A stretch of DNA of 64,000 nucleotides from Lonicera japonica (taxonomy: Eukaryota > Streptophyta > Magnoliopsida > Dipsacales > Caprifoliaceae), in NCBI GenBank assembly GCA_021464415.1, contig CM038464.1:51194783-51258782 (forward strand), given 5' to 3'. Positions 1 to 13,300 of this stretch are shown in pieces. The notes beneath the pieces were generated by a model that was not told the DNA's origin, ran no database searches, and saw only the letters and a program-made list of their open reading frames with translations. How positions within the stretch are numbered: position 1 is the stretch's first letter; each line of letters opens with the position of its first letter. Made by a program: the position numbers and the translations under genes.

Positions 1-1300
1 AATAAATAAATCCCAATTCGAGAAACAACCAAATAGATTCGTTAAATAATATATAATTGACGGATATTGTCCATCTATGCAATAGATGCCATTATTCTCA
101 GAAAATGGTCCACAGACCACAGGTTCGAACAAAAATCTTCGGGGTACGTTTAATTAGTTCATTAAGGAAAAGATTGTATTTTATTTTTCTTTTCCCTTTT
201 TTGGAAAATAACAGATAGCTTCATGAAAACCAAAAAGATATGCTACCCTCCTTAAAAGAAAAATGTAACTAAAAACATCTACCAATCCATAAAAGAATAT
301 ATATATATATATATATTTGAATTTCCTTTATTTTTATCAGAAAAGATACTAAAACATTTTTATGTGGATAATTGAATTTTATGGATAGAGCTATTGTTAA
401 AATAATTATAGTTATTGAACCGTAATATATAACTTTAAAAACATGTGATACAACTTTTGAAAATAATAATATGGTTTAATAAAAGCCATATTTAATTTGG
501 CGATTAGTGCAACCAAACTTAAAAGAGGTAATTGTTGGACCTCGTAGAAAAGGGGGGAAATGAGGTCAAAGAAGACAGTACCCTGTAAAATGATTCGATG
601 AAAAATTAACAAATTAGTGATGCTAAATTTAAGTACTGCTTGTATAATTATGAAAATAGTTATTTCTTGTTGTATCCTTCAGTTAATTGAATAAAGAAGC
701 AATCACCAGGACCGTAGGGTGTTACTCTCCTTACCCATTTTTTAAACTAAAAAAAAATAAAAATCCACTTTATACGAGAAAACATTTATTTTTGGACAGT
801 TTTCACAAAATAAAATACACCACGAGAAACAACAGAAATTTGGCCCAGAAAAAAATGCAATCAGTTCCGAGATTATGACAGGAAACAAACAAAAAGAAAA
901 GGATCACTTTCAGATTTGAAGTGAGAACTGAAAGAAATGAACATAGACCCAACTTTCATGAATATGGATTCAATACTTGTAAACCAGTACAGAAAAATTA
1001 TACACATAATTACTATACAACACTAGTTAAGAAACCCTTCCAAACTGACTATATTCCCCTCAAAACTCAGACAAAACTCTCAAGAACAAAGGGTAGTATC
1101 AAAATTAGTACAGTTAAAGTAGCAATTCAAACGAGTAGTTGATATGCTTGCAACATATGGTTAGGTGTTACCAAATCCCAAAATGCATTGAATCTGATGA
1201 ATCTTTGCCTCGTGATCCGCAATTGGTATTTTCGACTTTAACACGCAATCCTTCAAGTCAAAAAGTGTATACATACATACATATACTTATAATCTCATTC
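1..1300. other. 3' flank of KCBP, no gene seen
   Basis: AT-rich sequence downstream of the KCBP stop codon. Open frames here lack family similarity or codon structure. The KCBP 3' UTR must lie in the right-hand part, but no polyadenylation site could be fixed. Confidence 0.6.
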
Positions 1301-4300
1301 TCACATTGAATGCCGGCCGTCAGATTTATCTTTGACCGGTCGTTCTTCTTGAATCTCTTCCAAATCTTCTTCGTCACCCCTCCTACCTGCCTGCTCCTTC
1401 CAGTATCCCACCAGCTTCTTCAACCGAGCCACTTCCTTTGATGATACGTTTCGGCTCGGATCATTTACGATGGAACGAACCCTTGATGCATACCTAAGTT
1501 CCAAAGAATTAACATAGATGAAGAAACAAGTTCTTATTTTGGATGGAAAATTAAAGCAAATATATGTAAAGGACACTTAAACGGAAGAAAAATTATGTTC
1601 CTATGAGGGTCCGTTTGATAAAAAGCTTAGAAAATGATTGGAAATTAATTTATTCTTTTATGAAAAGTGATGGAGAAATGCTCAGATTTTGACAGATAAT
1701 GTCCAAATTACAGCAAGTGCAGAAGTCTAATGATTGAGGGGGCAAAGCGAAGTGAACTATAAAACCTATTTTAGCTTTAACCCCTTGACCAAACAAAATT
1801 GAATGGAAAGCTTAAACTAATTCAATTCTTACATTTTTCCATTTTCAAGTCACAATCCTCCACAAATTTATCAGATTTGCTAGAAGGCTCAACAATTTTG
1901 CATCAACAAGTCTAAAACATTCCACAAGACTATCAAATATCTCCCAAGAATTCTATAAGAAGGAACTCTGCTCAGTTTTTGATAGATTTTGCCAAATATA
2001 GTTAAATTTAACAGTTGAAGAGGGCAAAGTTCTATAATTTCCCCTAAATTTGAGCACTCCATAATATAAAGTCGTGATCCGTTTCATATAAACACAAAAA
2101 AATATAATAGACACTAATTAAAGAAAGCAGTTTCTGCAACAGTAGCCTATTCAAGTCACAACCAGACTTTAAAAAGTACTGATTCTGATAGAATATGATA
2201 AACGCCGACGGGAAGAAAAGGTAGGATACAGATATAATATGAACACGCCTCCTACGAAGAATCCGTGCTTCGTAGACAGGTATTAAAAAAAAACAAGGGA
2301 GTTTATCAAAAAAATAATACCATGATATAACAACTTACGTCAGAGAATTGTATGATTCTTCCAAGTTTGATTCAGCTGGAGAGATGTTAACGAACATAAG
2401 TGTCTTAGCATTTCCCCCTAATGAATCGCTCATTAGCATTGTCAGTTTATGGTTTCTGTAAGGGATGTGTTGATTGCCTGATGACAAAGCACTGATAACG
2501 TCACCGAGTGCTGAAAGTGATTTATTAATGCTTTGAGCTTCTTTTAGTTGATTACCCGCAGAGCCCGATTTTTTTACTCTTTCTGAGCCAGCAAGGTCCA
2601 CAAAACTTAGCTGCACAACAAGATATATAAATAATCACATAAAGATGGACACAAAAGCTAGTTTTACACCAAAGAAACAAGCAAACGCACATACATACAG
2701 CATAATTGTCAAATTGTAAATCGATTGAATTGTAAGATTTGGTATATCATAAAAACAAAATGCAATTATCTATAAAAATGTTCAAACAAAAGTGGTTGTA
2801 TATAATGTATGCATATTAAATTATAGTGAATAATTAATTTAGGACATTTTGTCCGTCATCTGATTGAAGTACAGTTGCCTACCTGACAAAAGATGGGTTT
2901 GCTTATGAATCTCTATAATGATCCCAAATGGCCAACTCACAACTTCCACATTCTCCACAAAAAAATTCATAAATTTATTATAAACAGTCATGAAGAAGGA
3001 GTCAGAGATGCAGATGATTAAGCCAAAACAAAGTACCATAATTTATTGTCATTTTCGATCCAATAGATAAAATCGTAGAGGACATAATTCAACCGAAAGC
3101 AAAAAGAATATATGTCGTGATTCTCACTCAAAGCAACAGATAAAACCGTAAAACTCACTACAATCAAGTCTGTAAATTTTATAAGCAACTCCAGAATCAG
3201 TGTAGCTATTTTTATTTTTTTTTAACCATGGGTATTGGGGCCCCATCCCCGCTAATCCCATGAGGCCTTGGTTGCTCAACGTTTCACATAGTAGGGAAGT
3301 GAACCTGAGACCATGCGCCTACCCACACAGTCCCAAGTTCGCCCTTACCGCTGTGGCAAACACTTGGGCTAATCAGTGTAGGTATTTGTTGAATTAAATT
3401 GTACAGCTTCAAGTTTGCTACACGATTCATACAAATTCAGCTATGAATCTAGAATCTTATCATTAGTTCAATTGTGTGAATCCTAAAATTTTGGATTCAT
3501 GCAGACTTCAGTTTACATAATCTAATTCCTAAAACCATTTGCATGATTCTTTAGAAATGGAAAAGGGGAGAGAGAGAGCAGGAAATGCATGCCCATGAAC
3601 ACAAAATCTAAATACCATGCCTTTATTTAATAACATATAAGATATCATAAACAATATTTATCATACCTTTCCTCTAGCAACGGATTGAGTTTGAAGGTTT
3701 GTGCTCTCGATAATAACCGAAAGTATCAAATGGGATCTTGAACTTTGTTCATTCATTAGAGTTCCCGTTGTATGGCGTTGTTCAGATCCTCTCTGAATAA
3801 TGCCTTTTAATTCATCGTAAGTTGAAATTGATACAATGGTCACATTTTCCACCGATACCATGCCCTATGTATTTCAACATAAACAAGTATTAGATCAACC
3901 ATATCGTTCATAAAGATCGTATACCAATATAAATTATTTCAGTAATATATTACTTTTACACATTGAAATTTCATGCAGCAACAAGATTATAAACCATTAT
4001 CACCTTGGAATCTTTTTTAATATCTAGTTTCAAACGCTTCGCGTGCTTTGGAAGTAAAAGATCCACCAATGTATCTTGATATAATTCAACCATATATGCC
4101 TGAAGCAAATTCATGATTGATTATAAGTCAACACAAACAATCTTCATATATAATACCAGGTATATTTAAGTCGTATGAAGTGAAAAATGTTAATTCAATG
4201 GACTCTTGGGGTTCAAAAAAAAAAGTTTGACAAATAAATGAAAACTCTACTAAATTTTTGAGGCAGAAAAAGAGATGAGAGATTTCGCGAGATATTCTCC

Positions 4301-7300
4301 ATCTTTCACTTTTTTCGTGGAAAAAATTTCTTTGCCCATCACCAAAAGAATTTGATTCCATGAAAAAATCAAAAAAGTAACAAAACATCTCACATAATCA
4401 ATCATCTCTTTTTCCTACTTCTCGTAAATTTAGTAATGTTTTCAATCATTTCCCAACTTTTTCACCAAACAGACCCTTATAACTAACAAGCTTGGTGTCC
4501 AAAAGTATATAAAATAATACTAGTGATATATATATAGAGTTAAAATTTGCTACCTTTAGGGAGAATGAAAATTTGTTACGATCCCGCCTTAGAATTTTAA
4601 ATAATTCTGAAGTAGCAAGTGGGGTAAGTCCAGGATTGCTATCAGACCCGTAAATAGTAAATGTCTTCCCGGAACCCGTCTGGCCATATGCAAATATACA
4701 TACGTTAAATCCATCTACAGCAGATTGCACCAAATACTGCATAAGTGAGAGAGGAAAAGAATTTCATTAGACGCAATTAATGTAAGATTAAATGAGTTTA
4801 AAATATTACAAGGTGCACATAAAGTACCCATGTACCATATTAATGTTGAAAATCATAATTATTTTTATTATTTTGGTTATTAAGTTATATTAGGTAACTT
4901 TTGTACATCCCATAATATAAGGGATCTTTTAGATTTAGACTTAAATTAGGATTTGATTGTTTCCTTTTTTTCCTTTTTATTTATTTTTCTTTCATCATTG
5001 TAACCCTAGTTGTTTTACATAAATATACCGCTATTAGCTCTCATATCATATTGTGTATGTCAAAACCCAATTACAATTTTCAACTTGTTATCAGAGGGAT
5101 TTGATTCTCACCTAGAGTTTTTGGGTTCCACCCTGATTCTCACCTAGAGTTTTTGGGTTCCACCTTTTTCGGCAAGCGGCCTTTTGCCGCCTGCCCTATC
5201 AAAGAGTTTTTCCTTCATCTCCTTTTATATTTCTTACAGTATCATCAAACAGTCTCTACCCAAACTTCGTCGGATTCTGCTGCCCCCTTTCTTTTTGATG
5301 TTAGTCTTTAGCTTATATCTTATTGGTGGCTTCTGATGCTCTATCCCTGTGCCTTTTTTGTTCTTCTCTTTGAGGTATTTCCTTAGTTTCCTTACTATAA
5401 GCTAAGGTTCATTTCGTGGCCATATTGGCCTGTCCGGTCTTGACATCAGCCTTATTTGGGTGGATGTTGTTCCACCTTTGCACATGTTCCTGTGGATGTT
5501 GTTTCCACTTTTAGCACATGTTACCTTTATTTTACAGAGTTGAGGTATTTTTTTGGACATGCATGGTTCAAGCAAACATTCTTCGACAAGGGAGCAATTT
5601 ATTTGAAGACTTAAAGGGAGAATATTTCCCAGCAAAAGAATGGCATATTGTGATAAGCCAATTGATTTTGGTTTAACACCTCCTTCAATTTGAGGGAGAG
5701 TGTTGAAAATCATAATTAATTTTATTGTTTTAGTTATTAAGTTATATTATGTAACTTTTGTACATCCCATAATATAAGGGTTGTCTTAGATTTGGTTGTT
5801 TCCATTTTTGTCTTTTTATTTATTTATTTTTCTTCATTATACGGCTATGGCTCTCATATTGAGCATGCCAAAACCCAATTATGTTTTCCAACTATTAAAA
5901 ATACTAGCAGATATATACACAATGAATTGGAATCTATGAATTTCATTCAACTTGCCTTTGTATCCTCAAAAATATCTTCTTGAGTAGCATTTCCATCAAA
6001 AACACGATCATAGCAATGTTGCTTTGGTTTGTCATCTCTCCATAAATGTTCGACGGTGAACTCATCAACATTTGTAAGCACATTTCTCTCCTTATCAGTA
6101 TTCTCCTTCTGAGTAAGGGGCCTTACTCGACAATACACTCTAATCTTGCCTTTCATATCTGGGATATAAATAGTCCAACAACAAAGATGAATTCTTAAAT
6201 TAAAAACTAATCATAAATTAAACATGAATTCTTAAATTAAAAATTAACCATAACAATATTCTTGAATAAAAACATGAATTATTAAATAAACTAATCATTA
6301 TGGAAATATTTGATTATACCAAAATAAGAGTTAAAAAATAGGACAAGCAACTTTTACCTTCAATAATATTGAAATATCGTTTCCTCAAAACCTGCTCTTC
6401 CTTGTAAAGTGCTTCTAACTCAGCCAATTGAGCCCCTTGCATTTTCAAGATAGCTGCAGTTTGCTCATTCTTTCTATCAATATCCTAAAAGCAACAATGC
6501 ATCAGCAAAAATTGTTTAATTTAGACTGCGTTAGATAAAAAAAATTGGAAAATTATTTAAAACACTACCAACTTTTTTGAGAAGTTGAACAAAGAGACGA
6601 TTAATTTCGTGAAATGTTACATTACATTTTGGGCTTTCCACGGATTACATTTTCTTTCAGCGGTTGTAAGAAAAAATTTGCATGGAAAATAAGAAAAAGA
6701 TTCAAAAAATCACTCATATATTTTCCAACTTTTCATACAAATTTGTAGTGTTTTTCAATCATTTTGCAACTTTTTATTATACGGACCCTTCGTAGCAAAA
6801 ACTAGAAGCAATTCAAAAAAAAATTGAAGAATACAATATCTCCTGTGGAAATAGGAGAGTAAACAAGATTTTGGTACAAGATCATTACCTCCTTCATTTC
6901 TCTCAAATCCTCTAATTCCCTTAGATTGATTTCCATCGTTGATAACTCTATATTCTTTATTTTAAGATTTGATTCTGCCTTGACCAAATTTTGTGTGACC
7001 TGTTCCAGCTTCTTTTCAAGGTCAGAAACTCGAACCTTAAATGCTTTGCGTTCTTGCTCGAAAGTTTTGTCTAGATTTTGCATCTGCAATTTGACAGCCA
7101 CAAAAAAATCTTCAATGTGAGTACCACAAAGTTTTGGTCCCAAGATTCACAGATCATTCTACACAATATACATTTCCCTGAAAAGTATCAAAATACCAAC
7201 AGATTGCAGATACTCTCAAACATGCGTTCTTTACTTTCGCTCGGGTGCTCATAAATTAAAGAAAAGAGAATAAAATTCTTAATATTCATAATTATATGTA

Positions 7301-10300
7301 ACTATGGGTATAAGTATGTGCCTCCATATAAAATGGGTGAGATAGTGGACCAGAATGTTATCGCATTATGACAACGTCCAAAACTCTGATAGCATGTTAG
7401 ATAACCTAAAAGCTGGACAACAAATGTATATCATATTTTAACAATTGCCGTTCATACAATACTTTATTAATTACTATTTCAAGGTTTTTTATTGAAAGTT
7501 ATTATAGGCTGGATACTTAAAAAAATCTTGAATTTTGGAGTACATAGTTGATTGAAATAACAACTAATTTGCGATTTCCATTAATATATATATATAGACT
7601 TGTACACATGGGCATGCACACAGTTAATATTTAATATATTACCAGTAAATTTATACCACTTATCTATTTAGGGAAATACTAATGCCAAAGCACTTTTTCT
7701 CTAGAGCAAACACTGCATTGAGTTATTGTACATTGTGCTTAAAATCAACATATTTCTCTGGCAGAAGCCATAAGTGCTTTGGCATTAGAGATTTAGAGCT
7801 ACCCATAAATATATAAAGAAGTGCCTTCGTGCCGTATCGTATTTGTATTCATGCTTAGGGTTTTGTTGAGCAAAGCAAAAGAATCAAAATAATTACATCA
7901 TCAGATTTCTTCTTTTCAAGCCTCAAAATTCTGTCCTCCAATAATAGTTTATCATTCACCAATCTCTTCTTAGCTTCTTCTGCCGCATGCAACTCTGAAT
8001 TGCACACTCTTAACTCATCTTGGATTTTGTGCAGGACCTGGACGTATCATCAATAGTGAAAAATATTTAAGCATACATACATATTTATATATATATATAT
8101 ATATATATATTATATGAATGAGACAATAATTGAATGGGTACATACGTCCATTATATGAATTGAACAAGAATAGGACATGGATGTGCATAGAGTAGGATGA
8201 ATGCCACAATTTATACCAAAAATTTGTATTAAACTAAAACTAACAACTTAACCATTTGTATTGACATAAAAATAAATGTACTGTATTATGTATTAGTACC
8301 TGATTAGTTGCGTCAACTAACTCCTTTTTTGTATTGTTTTCCAACTCTGGCTTACTTAGCTTTGCAAGCCTCGCCTCAATGCTCCGCTTCTCCATCAGTG
8401 CATCCTACAATTAACAACTTGTAAGCAAATAAACTAACGATATATTAAATTCTCAAATACAATCATATACTAACCTGAAGTGCTGAATCTTTTTCATTGC
8501 ACAAAGATCTAAGTTTATCTCGATCAGAAGTAAGTTCTGCTAAGTTTTGCTTCTCAGATCCCAATATATCTTTCAAGTTCTCCAATTCTTCCAACATATT
8601 CTCCTCTTGCTTCTTCTTTCCGCGTAAATCTTCCTCCAACTTCATGAGCATTTTAATTAATCAATTGTAAATCCCAAGATAGATGAAACAAATAATAAAT
8701 TTCCTCACAGTTGAGGAAGCCACTTTCAGTAGAGAATCTAATTAGCACAATTACAATATATTTTTATAACATAATTAAATAAGAAAGAGAATGAAACAAA
8801 AATTAACCCACACACTCAACAGTTCTTCCGGCAATCAAGTCAATATTTTTGGGTGATAGATATAGATAAATTTTACTGCTTAGATTTTCCACGTTTATAA
8901 CAAAACGAAAAGAAAACTCAAGAACTTGATTGAGAAGGCATTACTCACTTGATTGACATTATTTTGGGACTCTTCAAGAGCTTTAGACAAATCTTCGATC
9001 CGTTTCCCGTTAACATCCACACTAGGAAGAGGCTTAGAAGTATTAGTAAGATCTCCATTTACTGAGCCATTAGCAGCACCCCGTGCTTTAGAGTAGCGGC
9101 GTAACATAACATCATTTATATGAGTTTGAAGGGCAACACATATTTCCTCTCCCTGAATTGAAGTGAAAAATAAATGTTTCAACAGCAAAAAGAAAAGCCG
9201 AAAGGGGCTAAACTCCAATTATGAATTATCAGCACAAAGAAACTGAAAACAGAGATGGTGATAACCTGCTTAGTTTCAAATTGAAATATATGCAAAACAC
9301 CAGCAACTCTCATCTTAAAAAATACAGCAGTATTACTACTACCAAATTGCATTATGTCTCTTAACTCAGCAGAATGAAGATATTCCTTTGGAACTGGACG
9401 GAAAAAGTGAACCTACAGACAAATGAGCAACCATATTTGCATTCAGCATAAAGCAGTTGTCGTGGATATAGTATGTAAATATATATATATATATAATATT
9501 ATTAAGACAACACAGCAGCAGTCGTGGATATAGTATGTAAATATATATATATAATATTATTAAGACAACACGGAATTCTACCGCCATTACTCATTAGGAT
9601 GTTTCACAATTTGGAATTGCCAATTTTACCCAGGTAATATTTTCATAAAAAGGAATATGCTTCCAACAAGAACTGAACCTTTGGTTGTGGGTAACTTAAA
9701 CATATACTCAACCCTTGCACTTTGAGGGATTCGAACACAGGATCTCCCGCTAAACATACTACTTATGTTCAAGTTTATTATTTAAATGAGATATATGCAA
9801 ATTGCACACGCATAAATTGTGCAGAATAAGCTAGATTATATGTATGTATATAATATAAAGACTCACCCCGCGCTTATTAATACCCAAAATGATTCTTCCA
9901 GGCAAAAGTCCAATTGGATCATCAATCTTCCGAACACCAAAAAAAACCGAATTCCCATAAGGAAGTGTTCTTAAGATCCGCAGAAATTGTTGTCTTGCAT
10001 CATCTTTTGTTAAATTTTCCTGTACAAACAATAGTGGTATCTTAAATTAGATAAAAGAAAATGCTCAGCAAAGCAAAGCACTACTGTCACAGATCTTAAA
10101 TAAATTTTCAAATGCTTTTAACAAATGAATGACATCATACCATTCAAATTCACGTAGTAATTTTTTTAATTTTTTGGATATTATATTAAGAAAAATTGCA
10201 AAATGAGAGTGCAATCCATCCAGCCAGAAAAATGAAAAATAGGAAAACAGATTGCAAAATAAGAGTACGTCTTCCCATATGTAGGACAAAATTGAACCGG

Positions 10301-13300
10301 AAGATGAACATGGTATTGCAAGATATTTGTTATTACCATCGAGCAGTAACGGGAAAGAATATCCAATTCCCACTCCTTTTTTGCTCTGGTGATTGCTATC
10401 TGTCTGGGTAGAAATCGCTCCAGAAGTGATGTCCATTCACTGGTAGTGATGGAAAGGAAATTATGAGTAAAAAATAATAGGAATTATAACAACCCCAGAA
10501 ACAAAGTTACATAAGCAAACAAATTGAATATGCTAACACTATCAGAATATAACCAACTTAAAAGAATTCAGAACAAAAATCCTACATGGAGTAACAAGAA
10601 GCTGACAAAAATGAAACACAAGAAATGTAGAAAAAATAGTTAGGGTTTTTTGACTCTGCCCCTGTTCTTCATGCGAAATTAGACTCACCCCCCTGTTTTA
10701 ACAATCATTAGACTTTGCCCCCTCCGTGTAGGGGAATCTCAAAGAATTATGTAAAAATGAGAGGCAATGTCTGATTCTTTTACCTAATCCTTGACTGTTA
10801 CCCTGTTTTACGTAATTCTTTGTGATTCCCTTCCATGCAGGGGGCAAAGCCTAACGATTATGAAAATATAGGGGGTGAGTCTAATTTTGCATATAAAATG
10901 GGTGGAAATCCAAAAATCCCAAAAAAAAAAAATTACTTACGTGCTTGAGTCGAGGCCAACAACCATCCCAATTTCAACCAAAATTTGCAATGCAGACAGT
11001 TGCGCAGCATCATCCCTTCCAACTGGATAATTGCCTAATATATAATCGTGCTGAGACTTGAATAACCAGAAAAGCACCAAACCGAGAAGTCAGAGAGAAT
11101 TTGAATTGTATGAAGTAGGCCACTAAATTGTCTACTACCAGTAAATGAAACTGCTTTCTGGGTCCTGTAAAATGACGAAAATCACTTTAGATTACAGTTA
11201 TGAAATCTGGACCATTAATTTTAAATAGCACGGTCCATATTTTGAATCCTCGCCAAAGGATGTATATCCCTCTAGTAAGGACTATTAAATAGAAGCTAAT
11301 TTGAACCGTCCAATTTAAAATTAATGGTCCATATTTCATTACTCTAAAGTGATTTTTACCACTTTAGAAGTTACTTTAGAGGAGCCGGATCTATTGGGAG
11401 TGATAGTACAGTACTACTACATACTTGAACGTAGGATAACTGCACAAACATGGGGTCTGCCACAGCTTCATCTGACTCCCGAAATAACTTCTTTTTAAAA
11501 GTCAGCTTGCAGTGCAAAATTTCTCCTTTACTTCTGTCCTTTGCTGCTTTAGATTCCGCCAAAAGATCCCCAATGTACTTGTTATCATCTAATCCAATGT
11601 ACTCCTCTATAGGACAATAAATTCAATCAGTTAGATGACTATTTAGATAACCCAAAAATTAAAATAATTGAGGTGATAATGAGTACCATTTCCCAGATCT
11701 GTTGATTTAGAACCGTTCACAACCTTGCGGCACTCGAACAGAGTGAAGCTGGAATATGCAGACAATTTGATAATCCCCGCAAGCTCCTGGAATGGGTATT
11801 ACAATAAGAAACAACAAAATACTAGAAGAACTAAAGAAACAGGAGGTACACAGCATAATGAAACATAGGGATTTATTTACTTTGCCCCCCATTTTATATG
11901 TAAAATTAGACTTAACCACGCCTTGTTCTCATAACCATTAGGCTTTGCCCCTGCATGTGGGGGAATCTCAAAGAATAACATAAAAATAGGAGTTTAAACC
12001 AATTGATTATGTTAAAAAGTCAGACATTGCCCCCATCTTTATGTAATTCTTTGAGATTTGCCCGCATGCAGAGGACAAAGTCTAAGGATTGTGAAAACAA
12101 GAGGGTAATTCTAATTTCGCATTAAGAATAGGATGCAAAAGTCAAAAAGAGATCAAACGTAACAGAAAAACATCTGAGCAATTCTATCATTTGCACCATT
12201 AATCCCAATTGAAAGGGTGATATCAGATACATATACCCTTTAGATCATATGATTCCAGCAGAACTATTCCATACCTAATACAATAACTTCATAATAACTT
12301 GCCATTAATCCAAAAAGACCTAAAATATTCAAGAAAGAAAAACAAGCATAGAAGTTTTTCCCTTAATATGGATCCTCATAAGATACCGGGAGCACAACAT
12401 TCTTCTAATCCTAGCCCACTATAGGAACCCGGAATGCCTCTGTCTAGCATCTATCCCTAGAATCCGGATTTAAAAAACATTTTCTTGGAATTGGATTGTT
12501 CTAAATTGTTTCATTTGCTATCAGATAAGAGTTGTCATATCTTGGACTCAAGCTACGAACTTGGGCTAACATGCATAAGGAAAAATATAATGACAAAGCC
12601 ATCCCTCCCGGCAGCCTCAGTTTACTAGACCAAAACTGGGTAATTCCTTTATGCATGCTTGCACACACATCACAAAACTATATCTTATCCAGCATATATA
12701 TACACACACACAAATATCAAGTAATATATGAGGTACATTTTTTGTTGAAGAGCATGATATACATTGTTGGCCCACTACTTAATAGCTCAAGCTTTTGGGA
12801 GAGATGGTTTCTAACATGGTATCAGAGCTCATGTTCTACAAGGTCTAGGGTTCAAATCCTCCCGCTTGCATTTTTTTCCCCCTTTGTGTTTGTGCACAAA
12901 GTGCACCTTTGGTTTGGTTTGTCTCTCCACATGTGAGTGGGGGTCGCACATGAGGGGAAGAGCATGATAAGCATGATAATCAGCTTAAGCTTTTGGGAGA
13001 AATGGTTCGTGACATTTTCCACAAACAAAATGCCCCCTTCAACCTAAGAACTATGCAAGAATTGAAACTCTTAATCAAGACAAAAAGAAAAGTAGCTGCT
13101 GTCTGTTGGAATTCCAACAATTGCAGTGCAATTTTTATAATCCCTCCATCCCTTGACAAATCTCAAACATGTCCAAGACCCCTAATTCCATTATCTAGAT
13201 CCTATGCTATATTTGCTATGGTTTTATACTCAACTTCACATTTTCCTTAAAAGGAAGTGCATATACAAATTCAAAAATAGGACAAATTGAGTGGTACCTC

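Noticed and set aside
687..1142. Plus-strand ORFs of 63 and 73 codons
   Set aside because: Low-complexity, Lys/Asn/Thr-rich translations of AT-rich 3' flank with no recognisable motif.
7675..7800. microRNA precursor at the perfect 17-bp inverted repeat
   Set aside because: Arms are at the extreme ends with a 77-nt unpaired centre, typical of a MITE rather than a MIR hairpin.
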